A stretch of DNA of 64,000 nt, taken from NCBI RefSeq assembly GCF_003439925.1, contig NZ_QQRR01000001.1:992001-1056000 (forward strand), in the 5' to 3' direction. The notes under the pieces were generated by a model. The model did no database searches. It was not told where the DNA came from and was given only the letters and a program-made list of their open reading frames with translations. Positions 8,800-17,852 of this stretch are shown piece after piece. The position numbers and the translations under genes were made by a program. Source of the stretch: Haloprofundus halophilus (lineage in GTDB: Archaea > Halobacteriota > Halobacteria > Halobacteriales > Haloferacaceae). Within the stretch, counting starts at the first letter, position 1. Every line of letters begins with the position of its first letter.

Positions 8800-8826
8800 C
8801 TTATGAACAGATTAGTGCATTAGTGT
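8800..8826 (+). promoter_or_regulatory. trpCBA promoter with tandem ATTAGTG element
   Basis: A TATA-like cttatgaa (8800-8807) sits 26-33 nt upstream of the trpC ATG. Directly after it are two 8-nt copies, attagtgc (8811-8818) and attagtgt (8819-8826), ending in gtac. Their position between TATA and start is where a haloarchaeal repressor would act. The regulator is not known from this window. Confidence 0.45.
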
Positions 8827-8832
8827 ACATTG

Positions 8833-9597
8833 ATGAACGACACAGCGGACGTCGCCCCGGCGGTGCGCTCGATTCTCGCCGCCGCGCGCGACAGAGACGG
8901 CGGGAGCGAACGGCTCTCGGTCGACGCGCGGTCGTTGCCCCGCGCGTTCGCCGCCGCCGAGAGCGACGGACGAGTTCCCGTCATCGCCGAGGTGAAACCG
9001 ACGAGTCCGACCACCGAGGGGACGCGAGAGGACGACCCGGTCGAACTCGCCCAGCAGATGGTCGACGGCGGCGCGGCGGCGCTGTCGGTGCTCACCGAAC
9101 CCGAACATTTCGGCGGGTCGACCGAGAACCTCCGACGGATTCGTGAGGCCGTCGACGTGCCCGTCCTGCGCAAGGATTTCGTCGTCCGAGAGGACCAGTT
9201 GGACCTCGTCGAATCCGACGTGGTGCTTCTCATCGCGCGGTTCGTCGACGACCTCTCCGGACTCTTGGACGCGGCCGAAGCCCGCGACTTCCAGGCGCTC
9301 GTCGAAGTCCACGACGGCGACGAACTGAGCGAGGCCGTCGCGGCAGGTGCCTCGATAATCGGCGTCAACAACCGCGACCTGGCGAAGTTGGAGGTCGACC
9401 TCTCGACTTTCGAGTCCGTCGCGCCCGCGGTCCCCGAGGACGTGACCCTCGTCGCCGAGAGCGGCGTGACGACGCCCGAGGACGCCCGACGGATGCGCGA
9501 CGCGGGCGCGGACGGACTGCTCGTCGGGTCGGCCATCATGGCGGGCGACGTGCGAACGGAGACCGAGAAGTTCGTCAACGCGGAGGCCCACGAGTAA
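8833..9597 (+). CDS. trpC: Indole-3-glycerol phosphate synthase
   Basis: A 254-residue TIM-barrel enzyme that closes carboxyphenylamino-deoxyribulose phosphate to indole-3-glycerol phosphate. Family motifs are I-A-E-V-K-P-T-S-P (catalytic Lys at about 55), V-L-R-K-D-F-V and G-V-N-N-R-D-L. The C-terminal phosphate-binding strand is [10 protein letters not shown]. The ATG at 8833 is preferred to a TTG one codon earlier and lies at leaderless distance from the TATA box. It is the first gene of trpCBA; only 2 nt separate it from trpB. Confidence 0.96.
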   Translation: MNDTADVAPAVRSILAAARDRDGGSERLSVDARSLPRAFAAAESDGRVPVIAEVKPTSPTTEGTREDDPVELAQQMVDGGAAALSVLTEPEHFGGSTENLRRIREAVDVPVLRKDFVVREDQLDLVESDVVLLIARFVDDLSGLLDAAEARDFQALVEVHDGDELSEAVAAGASIIGVNNRDLAKLEVDLSTFESVAPAVPEDVTLVAESGVTTPEDARRMRDAGADGLLVGSAIMAGDVRTETEKFVNAEAHE

Positions 9598-9599
9598 CC

Positions 9600-10844
9600 A
9601 TGAGCACGAGCGACGGGAAGTTCGGCCGCTACGGCGGCCAGTACGTCCCCGAGGCGCTGATGCCCGCCATCGAGGAACTGGAGGACGCCTACGAGCGGTA
9701 CGTCCTGAACAACGAGGACGGCTTCATGGACGAGTTCCGACAGCGACTCCGCGACTTCGGCGGACGACCGACGCCGACGCAGTACGCCGAGCGGTTGTCG
9801 GAGCGCTACGGCCGCGACGTGTACATGAAGCGCGAGGACCTCGTCCACGGCGGCGCGCACAAACTCAACAACGCGCTCGGACAGGTCTTGCTGGCGAAGT
9901 ACATGGGCAAAGACCGCATCATCGCCGAAACCGGCGCGGGTCAGCACGGAACCGCGACGGCGATGGCCTGCGCACATCTCGACTTCGACTGCGAGGTGTA
10001 CATGGGCGAACGCGACATCAACCGCCAGCGACCGAACGTCTTCCGGATGAAGATAAACGGCGCGGAGGTCAACCCTGTCACTGTCGGCCGCGGAACCCTC
10101 AAAGAGGCCATCTCGGAGACGATGCGCGACTGGGCGACGAACGTCGAAGACACCCACTACGTCATCGGCTCCGTCGTCGGCCCGCACCCCTTCCCGGCGA
10201 TGGTCCGCGACTTCCAGTCCGTGATCTCGGAGGAGGCCCGCGAACAGATGCGAGAACGGGCGGGGACGCTCCCCGACTCGGTGCTCGCGTGCGCGGGCGG
10301 AGGTTCGAACACGATGGGCGCGTTCGCGGAGTTCGTCGACGACGACGGCGTCGACCTGTACGCCGTCGAGGCCGGCGGGTCGTCGCTGTCGGTCGACGAA
10401 GAGAAAGGCGTCGCACCCAACTCCGCGTCGCTGTCGACGGGCGGCGAGGGCGTCCTTCACGGCGCGCGCACCAAACTGCTACAGGACCGCGACGGGCAGA
10501 TTATGGAGTCTCACAGCGTCTCCTCGGGGCTCGATTACGCCGGCGTCGGCCCGGAACTCGCCTATCTCGTCGACGAAGAGCGCGTGACGCCGGTGAACGT
10601 CGACGACGACGGGGCGCTGGAAGCGTTTCACCGTCTCTCGCGGATGGAGGGCGTCATCCCGGCGCTGGAGACGGCGCACGCCTTTGCGTACTTGGAGGAT
10701 GAGCACGGGAACCTCGGCGAAACAGTCCTCGTAAACGTCTCCGGCCGCGGTGACAAGGACCTCGAATCGGTCATCGAAGAGACCGAGAAGCGAGGTATCG
10801 AGAACGCGCCGGACATGTCGATGTTCTCGGGAGGGCTCCGATGA
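9600..10844 (+). CDS. trpB: Tryptophan synthase beta chain
   Basis: A 414-residue PLP enzyme that condenses indole with serine to make tryptophan. The PLP lysine is in H-G-G-A-H-K-L-N-N (Lys 88), and the cofactor phosphate loop is G-G-G-S-N-T-M-G. The sequence is the TrpB1 type that partners TrpA: it begins with a typical F-G[11 protein letters not shown] segment. Its stop overlaps the trpA start in an ATGA junction, indicating coupled translation of the alpha and beta chains. Confidence 0.97.
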   Translation: MSTSDGKFGRYGGQYVPEALMPAIEELEDAYERYVLNNEDGFMDEFRQRLRDFGGRPTPTQYAERLSERYGRDVYMKREDLVHGGAHKLNNALGQVLLAKYMGKDRIIAETGAGQHGTATAMACAHLDFDCEVYMGERDINRQRPNVFRMKINGAEVNPVTVGRGTLKEAISETMRDWATNVEDTHYVIGSVVGPHPFPAMVRDFQSVISEEAREQMRERAGTLPDSVLACAGGGSNTMGAFAEFVDDDGVDLYAVEAGGSSLSVDEEKGVAPNSASLSTGGEGVLHGARTKLLQDRDGQIMESHSVSSGLDYAGVGPELAYLVDEERVTPVNVDDDGALEAFHRLSRMEGVIPALETAHAFAYLEDEHGNLGETVLVNVSGRGDKDLESVIEETEKRGIENAPDMSMFSGGLR

Positions 10845-11683
10845 GCCGCATCCCCGAGGCGTTCGCCGACGGACCCGCGTTCATCCCGTACCTCGCCGTC
10901 GGCGACCCCGACTACGAGTCGTCCATCGAGTACGTCGAGGCGCTCGAACGCGGCGGCGCGGACGTCGTCGAACTCGGCCTCCCCTTCTCGGAACCGGTCG
11001 CGGAGGGACCGACGATACAGAACGCGGTCGTCCGGGCGCTCGAGGGCGGCATGACGCCGACGCGGTTCTTCGAGTTCGTCGAGGAGCTTGACGTCGACGT
11101 GCCGCTGGTCTGCATGACCTACTACAACCTCATCTACCGCTACGGCGACGACGACGGGAACCGACCGCGCGCGTTCGTCGAGAAGGCCGCAGAAGTCGGA
11201 CTCGACGGCTTCGTCGTCCCGGACCTTCCCGCCGAGGAGGCCGGCCCGCTCCGCGAGGCGTGCGACGAGTTCGACCTCGACCTCGTGTTCATCGTCGCGC
11301 CGACGACGGAGGGCGAACGGCTGGAGCGAATCATGGAGCAGGTCTCTGGTTACGTCTACGTCCAGGCGCGCCTCGGCGTCACCGGGGCGCGCAGCGACGT
11401 ATCAACGCAGACCGACGAGAGTCTCGCGCGACTCGACGAGTGGGACGTGCCGAAGGCCGTCGGCTTCGGCATCAAGACCGGCGAACACGCCGAGCGCATC
11501 GTCGCCGGCGGCGCGGACGGCATCATCGTCGGCAGCGCGCTCGTCGATATCGTGGCTGAAGGCCACGAGAACGGCGACTCGGCCGAAACCGTCGCCAGCC
11601 GCCTCGAAACGAAGGCGCGCGAACTGAGCGAGGGTGCTTCTCGCGGGTTCGCGCAACGCCCACCGCATCCGGAACGCACATAA
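10841..11683 (+). CDS. trpA: Tryptophan synthase alpha chain
   Basis: A 280-residue TIM-barrel subunit that cleaves indole-3-glycerol phosphate to indole and passes it to TrpB. It has the family catalytic Glu in [10 protein letters not shown] and the F-V-V-P-D-L-P segment. The G-F-G-I-K-T phosphate loop region and G-S-A-L-V motif follow. The L-P-F-S-E-P motif carries Glu where many TrpA proteins have Asp. The C-terminal 20 residues are less conserved and partly basic. It overlaps trpB by 4 nt and is last in the operon. Confidence 0.96.
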   Translation: MSRIPEAFADGPAFIPYLAVGDPDYESSIEYVEALERGGADVVELGLPFSEPVAEGPTIQNAVVRALEGGMTPTRFFEFVEELDVDVPLVCMTYYNLIYRYGDDDGNRPRAFVEKAAEVGLDGFVVPDLPAEEAGPLREACDEFDLDLVFIVAPTTEGERLERIMEQVSGYVYVQARLGVTGARSDVSTQTDESLARLDEWDVPKAVGFGIKTGEHAERIVAGGADGIIVGSALVDIVAEGHENGDSAETVASRLETKARELSEGASRGFAQRPPHPERT

Positions 11684-11697
11684 CCGTACACTGGTAC
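11679..11697 (+). promoter_or_regulatory. Promoter of aroA' with GTAC-N4-GTAC element
   Basis: A TATA-like cataac (about 11679-11684) lies about 28-33 nt upstream of the ATG at 11712. Just after it is gtacactggtac (11686-11697). Its first 8 nt, gtacactg, are the reverse complement of the tagtgtac element before trpC, with one mismatch. This suggests a common regulator, but rests on a short match. Confidence 0.35.
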
Positions 11698-11711
11698 AGA
11701 TTCACATACTC

Positions 11712-12506
11712 ATGAACACAGGAGTCCACGCACGACTCGACCGCATCTCCACAGAGGGGCGATACCTCGTCGTCCCGATGGACCACGGAATCACACTCGG
11801 GGCCGTAAAAGGCCTCAAGAACATCGAATCGACCATCTCGGCGGTGACCCGCGGCGGGGCCGACGCCGTCCTCACCCAGAAGGGAATCGCCCCGCGCGTC
11901 CACCCGCACAAGAACGGCCGCGGCTACATTATCCACCTCAACGCCTCCACCGTCATCGGCCCCGACAGCAACGATAAGCGGATGACCGGCACCGTCGAGG
12001 AGGCGGTTCGCGCCGGCGCCGACGCCGTCTCGCTCCACCTCAACGTCGGCAGCAACTACGAACCCAAACAGCTGGAGGACCTCGCGCGCGTCACCGACGA
12101 CGCCGAACGCCTCGGAATTCCGGTGCTGGCGATGGCGTACGCCCGCGGCCCCGACATCGACGGCAGTAACCCGGAAGCGCTCGGCCACGCGGTCCGCCTC
12201 GCGGAGGAGGCGGGCGCGCACGTCGTCAAGACCGGCTACAGCGGTAACGCCGAGACGTTCGAGCACGTCGTCGAGTCGACGCGCCTGCCCGTCGTCATCG
12301 CCGGTGGAAGCCGAGGCACCGACCGGGAGACCGTCGAGATGGTCCGCGGCGCGATGGACGCGGGCGCGGCGGGCGTCTCGATGGGCCGCTCCATCTTCCA
12401 GCACGACGACCCCGAGGCCATCACGCGCGCCGTCTCCGCCGTCCTCCACGACGACCAGTCGGCCGAGGAGGCCATCGAACACGCCGGACTCGGCATCGAA
12501 GCCTGA
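11712..12506 (+). CDS. aroA': 2-amino-3,7-dideoxy-D-threo-hept-6-ulosonate synthase (class I aldolase family)
   Basis: A 264-residue protein of the archaeal class I aldolase (DeoC/FbaB) family. The archaeal shikimate route starts with this enzyme, which joins a 6-deoxy-5-ketofructose phosphate with aspartate semialdehyde. Visible features are the V-P-M-D-H-G-I N-terminal motif, the Schiff-base Lys in H-V-V-K-T-G-Y, and a C-terminal I-A-G-G-S-R-G phosphate site. Sequence alone does not fully separate this activity from fructose-bisphosphate aldolase. The location next to trpCBA and dehydroquinate synthase II supports the aromatic role. The ATG at 11712 begins right after its own promoter. Confidence 0.88.
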   Translation: MNTGVHARLDRISTEGRYLVVPMDHGITLGAVKGLKNIESTISAVTRGGADAVLTQKGIAPRVHPHKNGRGYIIHLNASTVIGPDSNDKRMTGTVEEAVRAGADAVSLHLNVGSNYEPKQLEDLARVTDDAERLGIPVLAMAYARGPDIDGSNPEALGHAVRLAEEAGAHVVKTGYSGNAETFEHVVESTRLPVVIAGGSRGTDRETVEMVRGAMDAGAAGVSMGRSIFQHDDPEAITRAVSAVLHDDQSAEEAIEHAGLGIEA

Positions 12507-12585
12507 ACCCGCCGGCCCGAGCGACGACGGTCCACCGGCCGTCCGCCGAACCGAGCTTTTTGTCGCCCTCGCACGAACGGGGGGT

Positions 12586-13374
12586 ATGGCAACGACGAGC
12601 TTCGACTTCGACGGCGAGACGGTCATCGTGACGGGCGGTTCCTCCGGCATCGGTCGGGCGATGGCGAAGCGGTTCGGCGAGTCCGGCGCGACGGTTGTCG
12701 TCGCCGACGTGCGCGAACAACCGAAGGACGTGGGCGAGGAGACGCCGACGCACGAGTTGGTACGCGAGATGGGCAGCGACGCCGAGTACGTCCAGACGGA
12801 CGTGAGCGACCGCGACGAAGTCGAATCCGTCGTCGAGGCGGCCCGCGAGTACGGCGGCGTCGACGTGATGGTGAACAACGCCGGCCTCTTCGTCGAGGGC
12901 GACATGCTCGACCTCTCGCCCGAGGAGTTCCGCCAGGTCCACCGCGTCAACGTCGACGGCGTGTTCTTCGGCGTCCAGGCGGCGGCCACCGACATGCTCG
13001 ACCGCGGCGAACCCGGCTGCATCGTCAACACGGCCTCCATCTCCTCGAACCTCGCCCAGCACGGGCAGGTGCAGTACGACTCGACGAAAGGGGCGGTGCG
13101 GATGATAACCCGCGGTGCGGCGCTCGAACTCGCCGAACACGGCATCCGCGTCAACGCCGTCGCGCCCGGCCAGATAGCGACGGAGTTCGTCGAGGGCCTC
13201 ACCGAGGAGATGTACGAAGACGCCGAGAGCGGCGGCTTCCTGAAGCCGATTCCGCTCGGCCGCCCCGGCGAGCCCGAGGACATCGCCGACGCGGCTGCGT
13301 TTCTGGCGACGGAGGGGGCGAGTTACATCACCGGCGAACTGCTGCACGTCGACGGCGGCTGGCAGATCTGTTGA
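12586..13374 (+). CDS. Short-chain dehydrogenase/reductase (SDR)
   Basis: A 262-residue classical SDR. It has the Rossmann motif T-G-G-S-S-G-I-G near the N-terminus, N-N-A-G, the catalytic Ser in T-A-S-I-S-S, and Y-D-S-T-K as the Tyr-Lys pair. The end is the usual L-H-V-D-G-G-W. Asp follows the second strand (V-V-A-D-V-R), which suggests NAD(H) preference. The substrate cannot be told. It sits between the two archaeal shikimate genes but has its own spacing (79 nt), so a role in that pathway is not implied. Confidence 0.88.
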   Translation: MATTSFDFDGETVIVTGGSSGIGRAMAKRFGESGATVVVADVREQPKDVGEETPTHELVREMGSDAEYVQTDVSDRDEVESVVEAAREYGGVDVMVNNAGLFVEGDMLDLSPEEFRQVHRVNVDGVFFGVQAAATDMLDRGEPGCIVNTASISSNLAQHGQVQYDSTKGAVRMITRGAALELAEHGIRVNAVAPGQIATEFVEGLTEEMYEDAESGGFLKPIPLGRPGEPEDIADAAAFLATEGASYITGELLHVDGGWQIC

Positions 13375-13453
13375 TCGACCTCGATCGTGAACGACTCCCG
13401 CGGTCTCTGTCGCATCCGCCACGTTCAAGCCGCACCCCCGAGAGAGTCGGACA

Positions 13454-14632
13454 ATGACACGGAGCGTCTGGTTGAAGGCCGACGACACGGTCGGCGACTG
13501 GGAGGTTCGAAAGCAGCGCATCACGACGGGACTCGAAGCGGGCGTCGACTGGGTGCTCGTCGACGAGGCCGACGTGGCCCGCGTCCGCCAACTCGGCGAC
13601 GTGAAGGTAGCGGCGTTCCGCGACGACGCCGACGTCCACGTCGCCGACGCCGAGGACGAGGAGGAAGAGGAGACCGCGAAGGCCGACGCCTACATCGTCG
13701 GCAAGGACGGCGAGGGCGACGGCACCGTCGACCTCCCCTCCGACCTCTCGGGGTCGGCTGACCTGACGACGCTTCGACACAGCGACAACCGGGCGCAGGG
13801 CGCGTACGTCCGCATCCGCGGCAAGGAGTACGAGACGTTCGCCCAGGCGGCCGCCCGCGACGCCGACCACACGCTCGTCGTCGGCGAGGACTGGCAGATA
13901 ATCCCCCTCGAGAACCTCATCGCGCGCATCGGCGACCAGACGGAGTTGGTCGCGGGCGTCACCTCCGCCGAGGAGGCCCGCGCGGCGTTCGAGACGCTCG
14001 AACACGGTGCCGACGGCGTGCTCCTCGACTCGGACAACCCCGACGAGATACGCGAGACGGTCGAGGTCCGCGACGCCACCGAGCGCGAGCAGCTCGACCT
14101 CCGGTGGGCCGAGGTGCAGTCGGTCGAGCGCGTCGGCATGGCCGACCGCGTCTGCGTCGACACCGGGAGCCTCCTCGAACACGACGAGGGGATGCTCGTC
14201 GGGTCGATGTCCCGCGGCCTCTTTTTCGTCCACGCCGAGACGGCCGAGTCGCCGTACGTCGCCTCCCGCCCGTTCCGCGTCAACGCCGGGGCGGTCCACG
14301 CCTACGTCCGCACGCCCGACGGCGGGACGAAGTACCTCTCGGAGCTGAAGAGCGGCGACGAGGTGCAGGTCGTCGACACCGGCGGTCGGACGCGCGAGGT
14401 CATCGTCGGCCGCGTCAAGATAGAGAAGCGGCCGATGTTCCGCGTCGAGGTGGACGTGGAGGGCGACCGCGTGGAGACGTTGCTCCAGAACGCCGAGACC
14501 ATCAAAGTCCCGACGAGCGAAGGGAGAAAAGCCGTCACCGACCTCGAAGCCGGCGACGAACTGCTGCTCTACTACGAGCAGGTGGCGCGACACTTCGGCG
14601 AGGCGGTCGAAGAGAGCATCATCGAGAAGTAA
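13454..14632 (+). CDS. aroB': 3-dehydroquinate synthase II
   Basis: A 392-residue archaeal-type dehydroquinate synthase. It performs NAD-dependent oxidative deamination and cyclisation of the aroA' product to 3-dehydroquinate, replacing bacterial AroB. It is recognised over its whole length: N-terminal S-V-W-L-K-A-D, central D-W-Q-I-I-P-L-E-N-L-I-A, and E-V-Q-S-V-E-R-V-G-M-A-D-R-V-C-V-D-T with S-M-S-R-G-L-F-F-V-H-A-E. An acidic insertion (about residues 58-78, D/E-rich) is a haloarchaeal elaboration. The downstream step, aroD, is at 36.4 kb. Confidence 0.95.
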   Translation: MTRSVWLKADDTVGDWEVRKQRITTGLEAGVDWVLVDEADVARVRQLGDVKVAAFRDDADVHVADAEDEEEEETAKADAYIVGKDGEGDGTVDLPSDLSGSADLTTLRHSDNRAQGAYVRIRGKEYETFAQAAARDADHTLVVGEDWQIIPLENLIARIGDQTELVAGVTSAEEARAAFETLEHGADGVLLDSDNPDEIRETVEVRDATEREQLDLRWAEVQSVERVGMADRVCVDTGSLLEHDEGMLVGSMSRGLFFVHAETAESPYVASRPFRVNAGAVHAYVRTPDGGTKYLSELKSGDEVQVVDTGGRTREVIVGRVKIEKRPMFRVEVDVEGDRVETLLQNAETIKVPTSEGRKAVTDLEAGDELLLYYEQVARHFGEAVEESIIEK

Positions 14633-14655
14633 GCGCGAATCGCCGTCCCCGAGCG

Positions 14656-15243
14656 TTAGCGGTCTATTTTCGACTCGCCGGCGGCGAGCGCGTCCTCGAA
14701 CGCCGCCGTCTCTCGAACCGCGGCCAACGCGACGGGCGGGTCGGGGTTCTCGGGGTGCGGCCGCAGCGTGCGGACGAGCCACTGCACGTCGTGCCACTCG
14801 CCCAGTTTGTACCCGACGTTCTCGTAGACGCCGACCGGTTCGAAGCCCATCGCGCGGTGGAAGCCGACGCTCGCGGGGTTCGGCAGCGTCGTCCCCGCGT
14901 AGACGTTCACGTAGCCCTGCGCTTCGAGGATTCCGAACAGCGCCGCGTAGAGGCCGCGGGCGACACCGCGTCGCCGCGCGTCGTCGGCGACGTACACCGA
15001 CGAATCGACCGACCACCGATAGGCGTCGCGCTTGCGATGCGTCCCAGCGTAGGCGTAACCGACGACGCGCTCGTCGCGTTCGCACACCAGCCACGGGTGC
15101 GATTCGAGCGTCGACGCGATTCGCGCTTCCACCTCCGCTTCCGTCGGCGGTGTCGTCTCGAAGGAGACGGCGGTGTCGCGGACGAACGGTTCGTATATCT
15201 GCCGGACGCCGTCGGCGTCGTCGGGTGTGGCGAGGCGTATCAC
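14656..15243 (-). CDS. GNAT N-acetyltransferase (phosphinothricin acetyltransferase-like)
   Basis: A 195-residue GNAT protein. It has the acetyl-CoA pyrophosphate-binding stretch A-R-R-R-G-V-A-R-G-L-Y-A-A-L and the pat-family C-terminal block G-T-T-L-P-N-P-A-S-V-G-F-H-R-A-M-G-F. The W-H-D-V-Q-W-L motif is also typical of phosphinothricin or methionine sulfoximine acetyltransferases. Its natural substrate is an unidentified small amine. The start is GTG at 15243. It is divergent from ppsA. Confidence 0.85.
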   Translation of the reverse strand: MIRLATPDDADGVRQIYEPFVRDTAVSFETTPPTEAEVEARIASTLESHPWLVCERDERVVGYAYAGTHRKRDAYRWSVDSSVYVADDARRRGVARGLYAALFGILEAQGYVNVYAGTTLPNPASVGFHRAMGFEPVGVYENVGYKLGEWHDVQWLVRTLRPHPENPDPPVALAAVRETAAFEDALAAGESKIDR

Positions 15244-15321
15244 GGATGCAAGGACGGGCTACTGAACCGTAATACGTTGTATGAACCCAACCCAGCCCTG
15301 AAAAAGGCCGTAAGATTCCTG

Positions 15322-15335
15322 GAAACGCGCGTTTC
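15322..15335. repeat. 14-bp perfect palindrome upstream of ppsA
   Basis: gaaacgcgcgtttc reads identically on both strands. It lies in the 205-bp region between the divergent GNAT gene and ppsA, about 33 nt upstream of the TrmB-like box. It could be an operator for either gene. Confidence 0.3.
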
Positions 15336-15367
15336 GGGCGCTATAGCCGGAACAGGCACGAAATACC

Positions 15368-15381
15368 ACTCGCTTCCGAGT
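15368..15381. promoter_or_regulatory. TrmB-like box upstream of ppsA
   Basis: The dyad ACTC-N6-GAGT (c-actc-gcttcc-gagt-c) matches the core of the haloarchaeal TrmB motif, TACTC-N6-GAGTA, lacking only the outer T and A. It is about 35 nt upstream of the TATA-like cttcttta (15413-15420), the position associated with activation. TrmB in Halobacterium is known to control ppsA and pykA; a box with the same core precedes pykA in this window. Confidence 0.55.
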
Positions 15382-15448
15382 CAGTAATTTTCACCCATGT
15401 TCCATACGCAAGCTTCTTTAGGAATCCTGTGGACGAATCGGATACGCA

Positions 15449-17770
15449 ATGGCTGTACTTTGGCTGGATGACGTACGCGCCGCCGACGTCGACACCGTCG
15501 GCGGTAAAGGGGCCTCGCTCGGCGAACTCACGTCCGCGGGGCTTCCTGTCCCGCCGGGCTTCGTCGTGACCGCCGACACCTACCGAACGTTCATCGAGGA
15601 GGCGGGTATCGACGAGGAGCTCTTCGAGGCGATGGATATCGACCCCGAAGACTCGAAGGCGCTCGCCGCGGCCCACGAGCGCGCACACGAACTCATCACG
15701 GAGACCGAACTCCCCGAAGACGTCCGCGAGGAGATTCTGGAGGCGTACCGCTCCGTCGGCGACGGCGAGGCGTTCGTCGCGGTTCGGTCGTCGGCCACCG
15801 CCGAGGACCTGCCGGACGCCTCCTTCGCCGGCCAGCAGGAGACGTTCCTCAACGTCCAAGAGGAGAAACTCGTCGAGCGCGTCAAGGAGTGCTGGGCGTC
15901 GCTGTTCTCACAGCGCGCCATCTACTACCGGACGCGACAGGGCTTCTCGCACGACAAGGTCGACATCGCCGTCGTCGTCCAGCAGATGGTCGACGCCGAG
16001 AAGAGCGGCGTGATGTTCACCTCCCACCCGTCGACGGGTGAGCCGCGCATCATCATCGAGGCGGCGTGGGGGCTCGGCGAGGCCGTCGTCTCCGGGTCGG
16101 TGTCGCCCGACAACTACGTCGTCGACCGCGACTCCGCGAGCGTCCAGGAGGAGACGCTCGCCGACAAGAAGCTGATGATGGTCAAAGACGCCGAGACGGG
16201 CGAGACGTCGACGGTGGACGTCCCCGAGGAGAAGCGCGAGGCGCGGGTGCTCACCGACGAGGAGATAGAGCGACTCGTCGAACTCGGCTGCGAGGTCGAA
16301 GACCACTACGAGACCCCGCAGGACGTGGAGTGGGCCATCTACGACGGCGAGGTGTACATGCTCCAGTCGCGGCCCATCACGACGATATCGGACGCCGACA
16401 ACGGGGTCGAGGTGGCCGCAGACGGCGACGGCGTCGACGCGACGACGCTCTCGTCGAACGGCAACAGCGGCGAGAGCGAGTCGGCGTCGTCGGGCGGAGA
16501 CACGCTCCTTCAGGGCCTGGGCGCGAGCCCCGGTATCGTCTCCGGCGAGGTGCGAATCGTCACCAAGCTCGACCAGCTCGACAAGGTCTCCGACGGCGAC
16601 ATCATCGTCACCGAGATGACGATGCCGGACATGGTGCCGGCGATGAAGCGCGCCGCCGGCATCGTCACCGACGAGGGCGGGATGACGAGTCACGCCGCCA
16701 TCGTCTCGCGCGAACTCGGTGTCCCCGCCGTCGTCGGCACCGGGAGCGCGACCAGGGAGCTGTCGGACGGTCGAGTCGTCACCATCGACGGCGACAAAGG
16801 GACGATACGCGAGGGACAGCAGACGAAGAAGGAGGAACAGCACGAGCCCGTCGAGGAGATGCGCCCGAAGACGCCGGTCAAACCGATGACCGCGACGGAA
16901 GTGAAAGTCAACGTCTCCATCCCCGAGGCCGCCGAACGCGCCGCGGCGACCGGTGCCGACGGCGTCGGGCTGCTCCGGGTCGAGCACATGGTGCTGTCGC
17001 TCGGCAAGACGCCCGAGAAGTACATCGCCGACAACGGCGAGAAGGCGTACGTCGACGAGTTAGTCGAAGGGATTCGGGGCGTCGCCGACGAGTTCTACCC
17101 CCGCGCCGTCCGCGTGCGGACGCTCGACGCGCCGACCGACGAGTTCCGCCAGCTGGAGGGCGGCGACGGCGAACCGAAGGAGCACAACCCGATGCTCGGC
17201 TACCGCGGCATCCGCCGTAGCCTCGACACGCCCGAGGCGTTCGCCCACGAACTGGAGGCGTTCCGCCGCCTCTGGGAGATGGGCTACGACAACGTCGAGC
17301 TGATGCTCCCGCTGGTCAACGACGCCGAAGACGTCCACCGCGCGACGAAACTGATGCGCGAGGCGGGCATCGACCCCGAGAAGCGAACGTGGGGCGTGAT
17401 GATAGAGACCCCCGCGAGCGCGCTGTCGATACGGGAGCTCGCGGAGGCGGGCATCGACTTCGCCTCCTTCGGGACGAACGACCTCACCCAGTACACCCTC
17501 GCGGTCGACCGCAACAACGAGAACGTCGCCGACCGGTTCGACGAACTCCACCCTGCCGTCTTAGAGCTCATCGGGTCGACCATCGAGACGTGCCGCGAAC
17601 TCGGCGTGAAGACGAGCATCTGCGGTCAAGCCGGTTCGAAACCGCAGATGGTCCAGTTCCTCGTCAACGAGGGGATTACCTCCATCAGCGCGAACATCGA
17701 CGCGGTGCGCGACGTCCAACACGAGGTCAAACGCGTCGAGCAGAAACTGATGCTCGACTCGGTTCGGTAA
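15449..17770 (+). CDS. ppsA: Phosphoenolpyruvate synthase
   Basis: A 773-residue enzyme that makes PEP from pyruvate, ATP and water, the entry step of gluconeogenesis. The order is an N-terminal ATP-grasp domain (begins V-G-G-K-G-A-S-L-G-E-L), then a Ser/Gly/Asp-rich linker at about 310-350. Next is the phosphohistidine domain with G-G-M-T-S-H-A-A-I-V (His at about 415), and last a PEP-binding TIM barrel with F-G-T-N-D-L-T-Q-Y and C-G-Q-A-G-S. The ATG at 15449 is about 28 nt downstream of a TATA-like element. Regulation by a TrmB-type factor is suggested by the box at 15368. Confidence 0.96.
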   Translation: MAVLWLDDVRAADVDTVGGKGASLGELTSAGLPVPPGFVVTADTYRTFIEEAGIDEELFEAMDIDPEDSKALAAAHERAHELITETELPEDVREEILEAYRSVGDGEAFVAVRSSATAEDLPDASFAGQQETFLNVQEEKLVERVKECWASLFSQRAIYYRTRQGFSHDKVDIAVVVQQMVDAEKSGVMFTSHPSTGEPRIIIEAAWGLGEAVVSGSVSPDNYVVDRDSASVQEETLADKKLMMVKDAETGETSTVDVPEEKREARVLTDEEIERLVELGCEVEDHYETPQDVEWAIYDGEVYMLQSRPITTISDADNGVEVAADGDGVDATTLSSNGNSGESESASSGGDTLLQGLGASPGIVSGEVRIVTKLDQLDKVSDGDIIVTEMTMPDMVPAMKRAAGIVTDEGGMTSHAAIVSRELGVPAVVGTGSATRELSDGRVVTIDGDKGTIREGQQTKKEEQHEPVEEMRPKTPVKPMTATEVKVNVSIPEAAERAAATGADGVGLLRVEHMVLSLGKTPEKYIADNGEKAYVDELVEGIRGVADEFYPRAVRVRTLDAPTDEFRQLEGGDGEPKEHNPMLGYRGIRRSLDTPEAFAHELEAFRRLWEMGYDNVELMLPLVNDAEDVHRATKLMREAGIDPEKRTWGVMIETPASALSIRELAEAGIDFASFGTNDLTQYTLAVDRNNENVADRFDELHPAVLELIGSTIETCRELGVKTSICGQAGSKPQMVQFLVNEGITSISANIDAVRDVQHEVKRVEQKLMLDSVR

Positions 17771-17852
17771 CGCGGTTTTCCGCCGGCGAGTCGTTTTCCG
17801 CCCCTCACTACGGTTTTATGTGTGCTTGCGCCAACCTCACGATGAGTAACAG

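Noticed and set aside
11634-11711. Upstream extension of the aroA' frame
   Set aside because: It overlaps the end of trpA and lies before a promoter; the family starts at M-N-T-G-V-H-A-R-L-D.
12586-13374. SDR as a shikimate-pathway enzyme because it lies between aroA' and aroB'
   Set aside because: Its sequence is a generic SDR, not shikimate dehydrogenase (AroE), and it has separate spacing on both sides.
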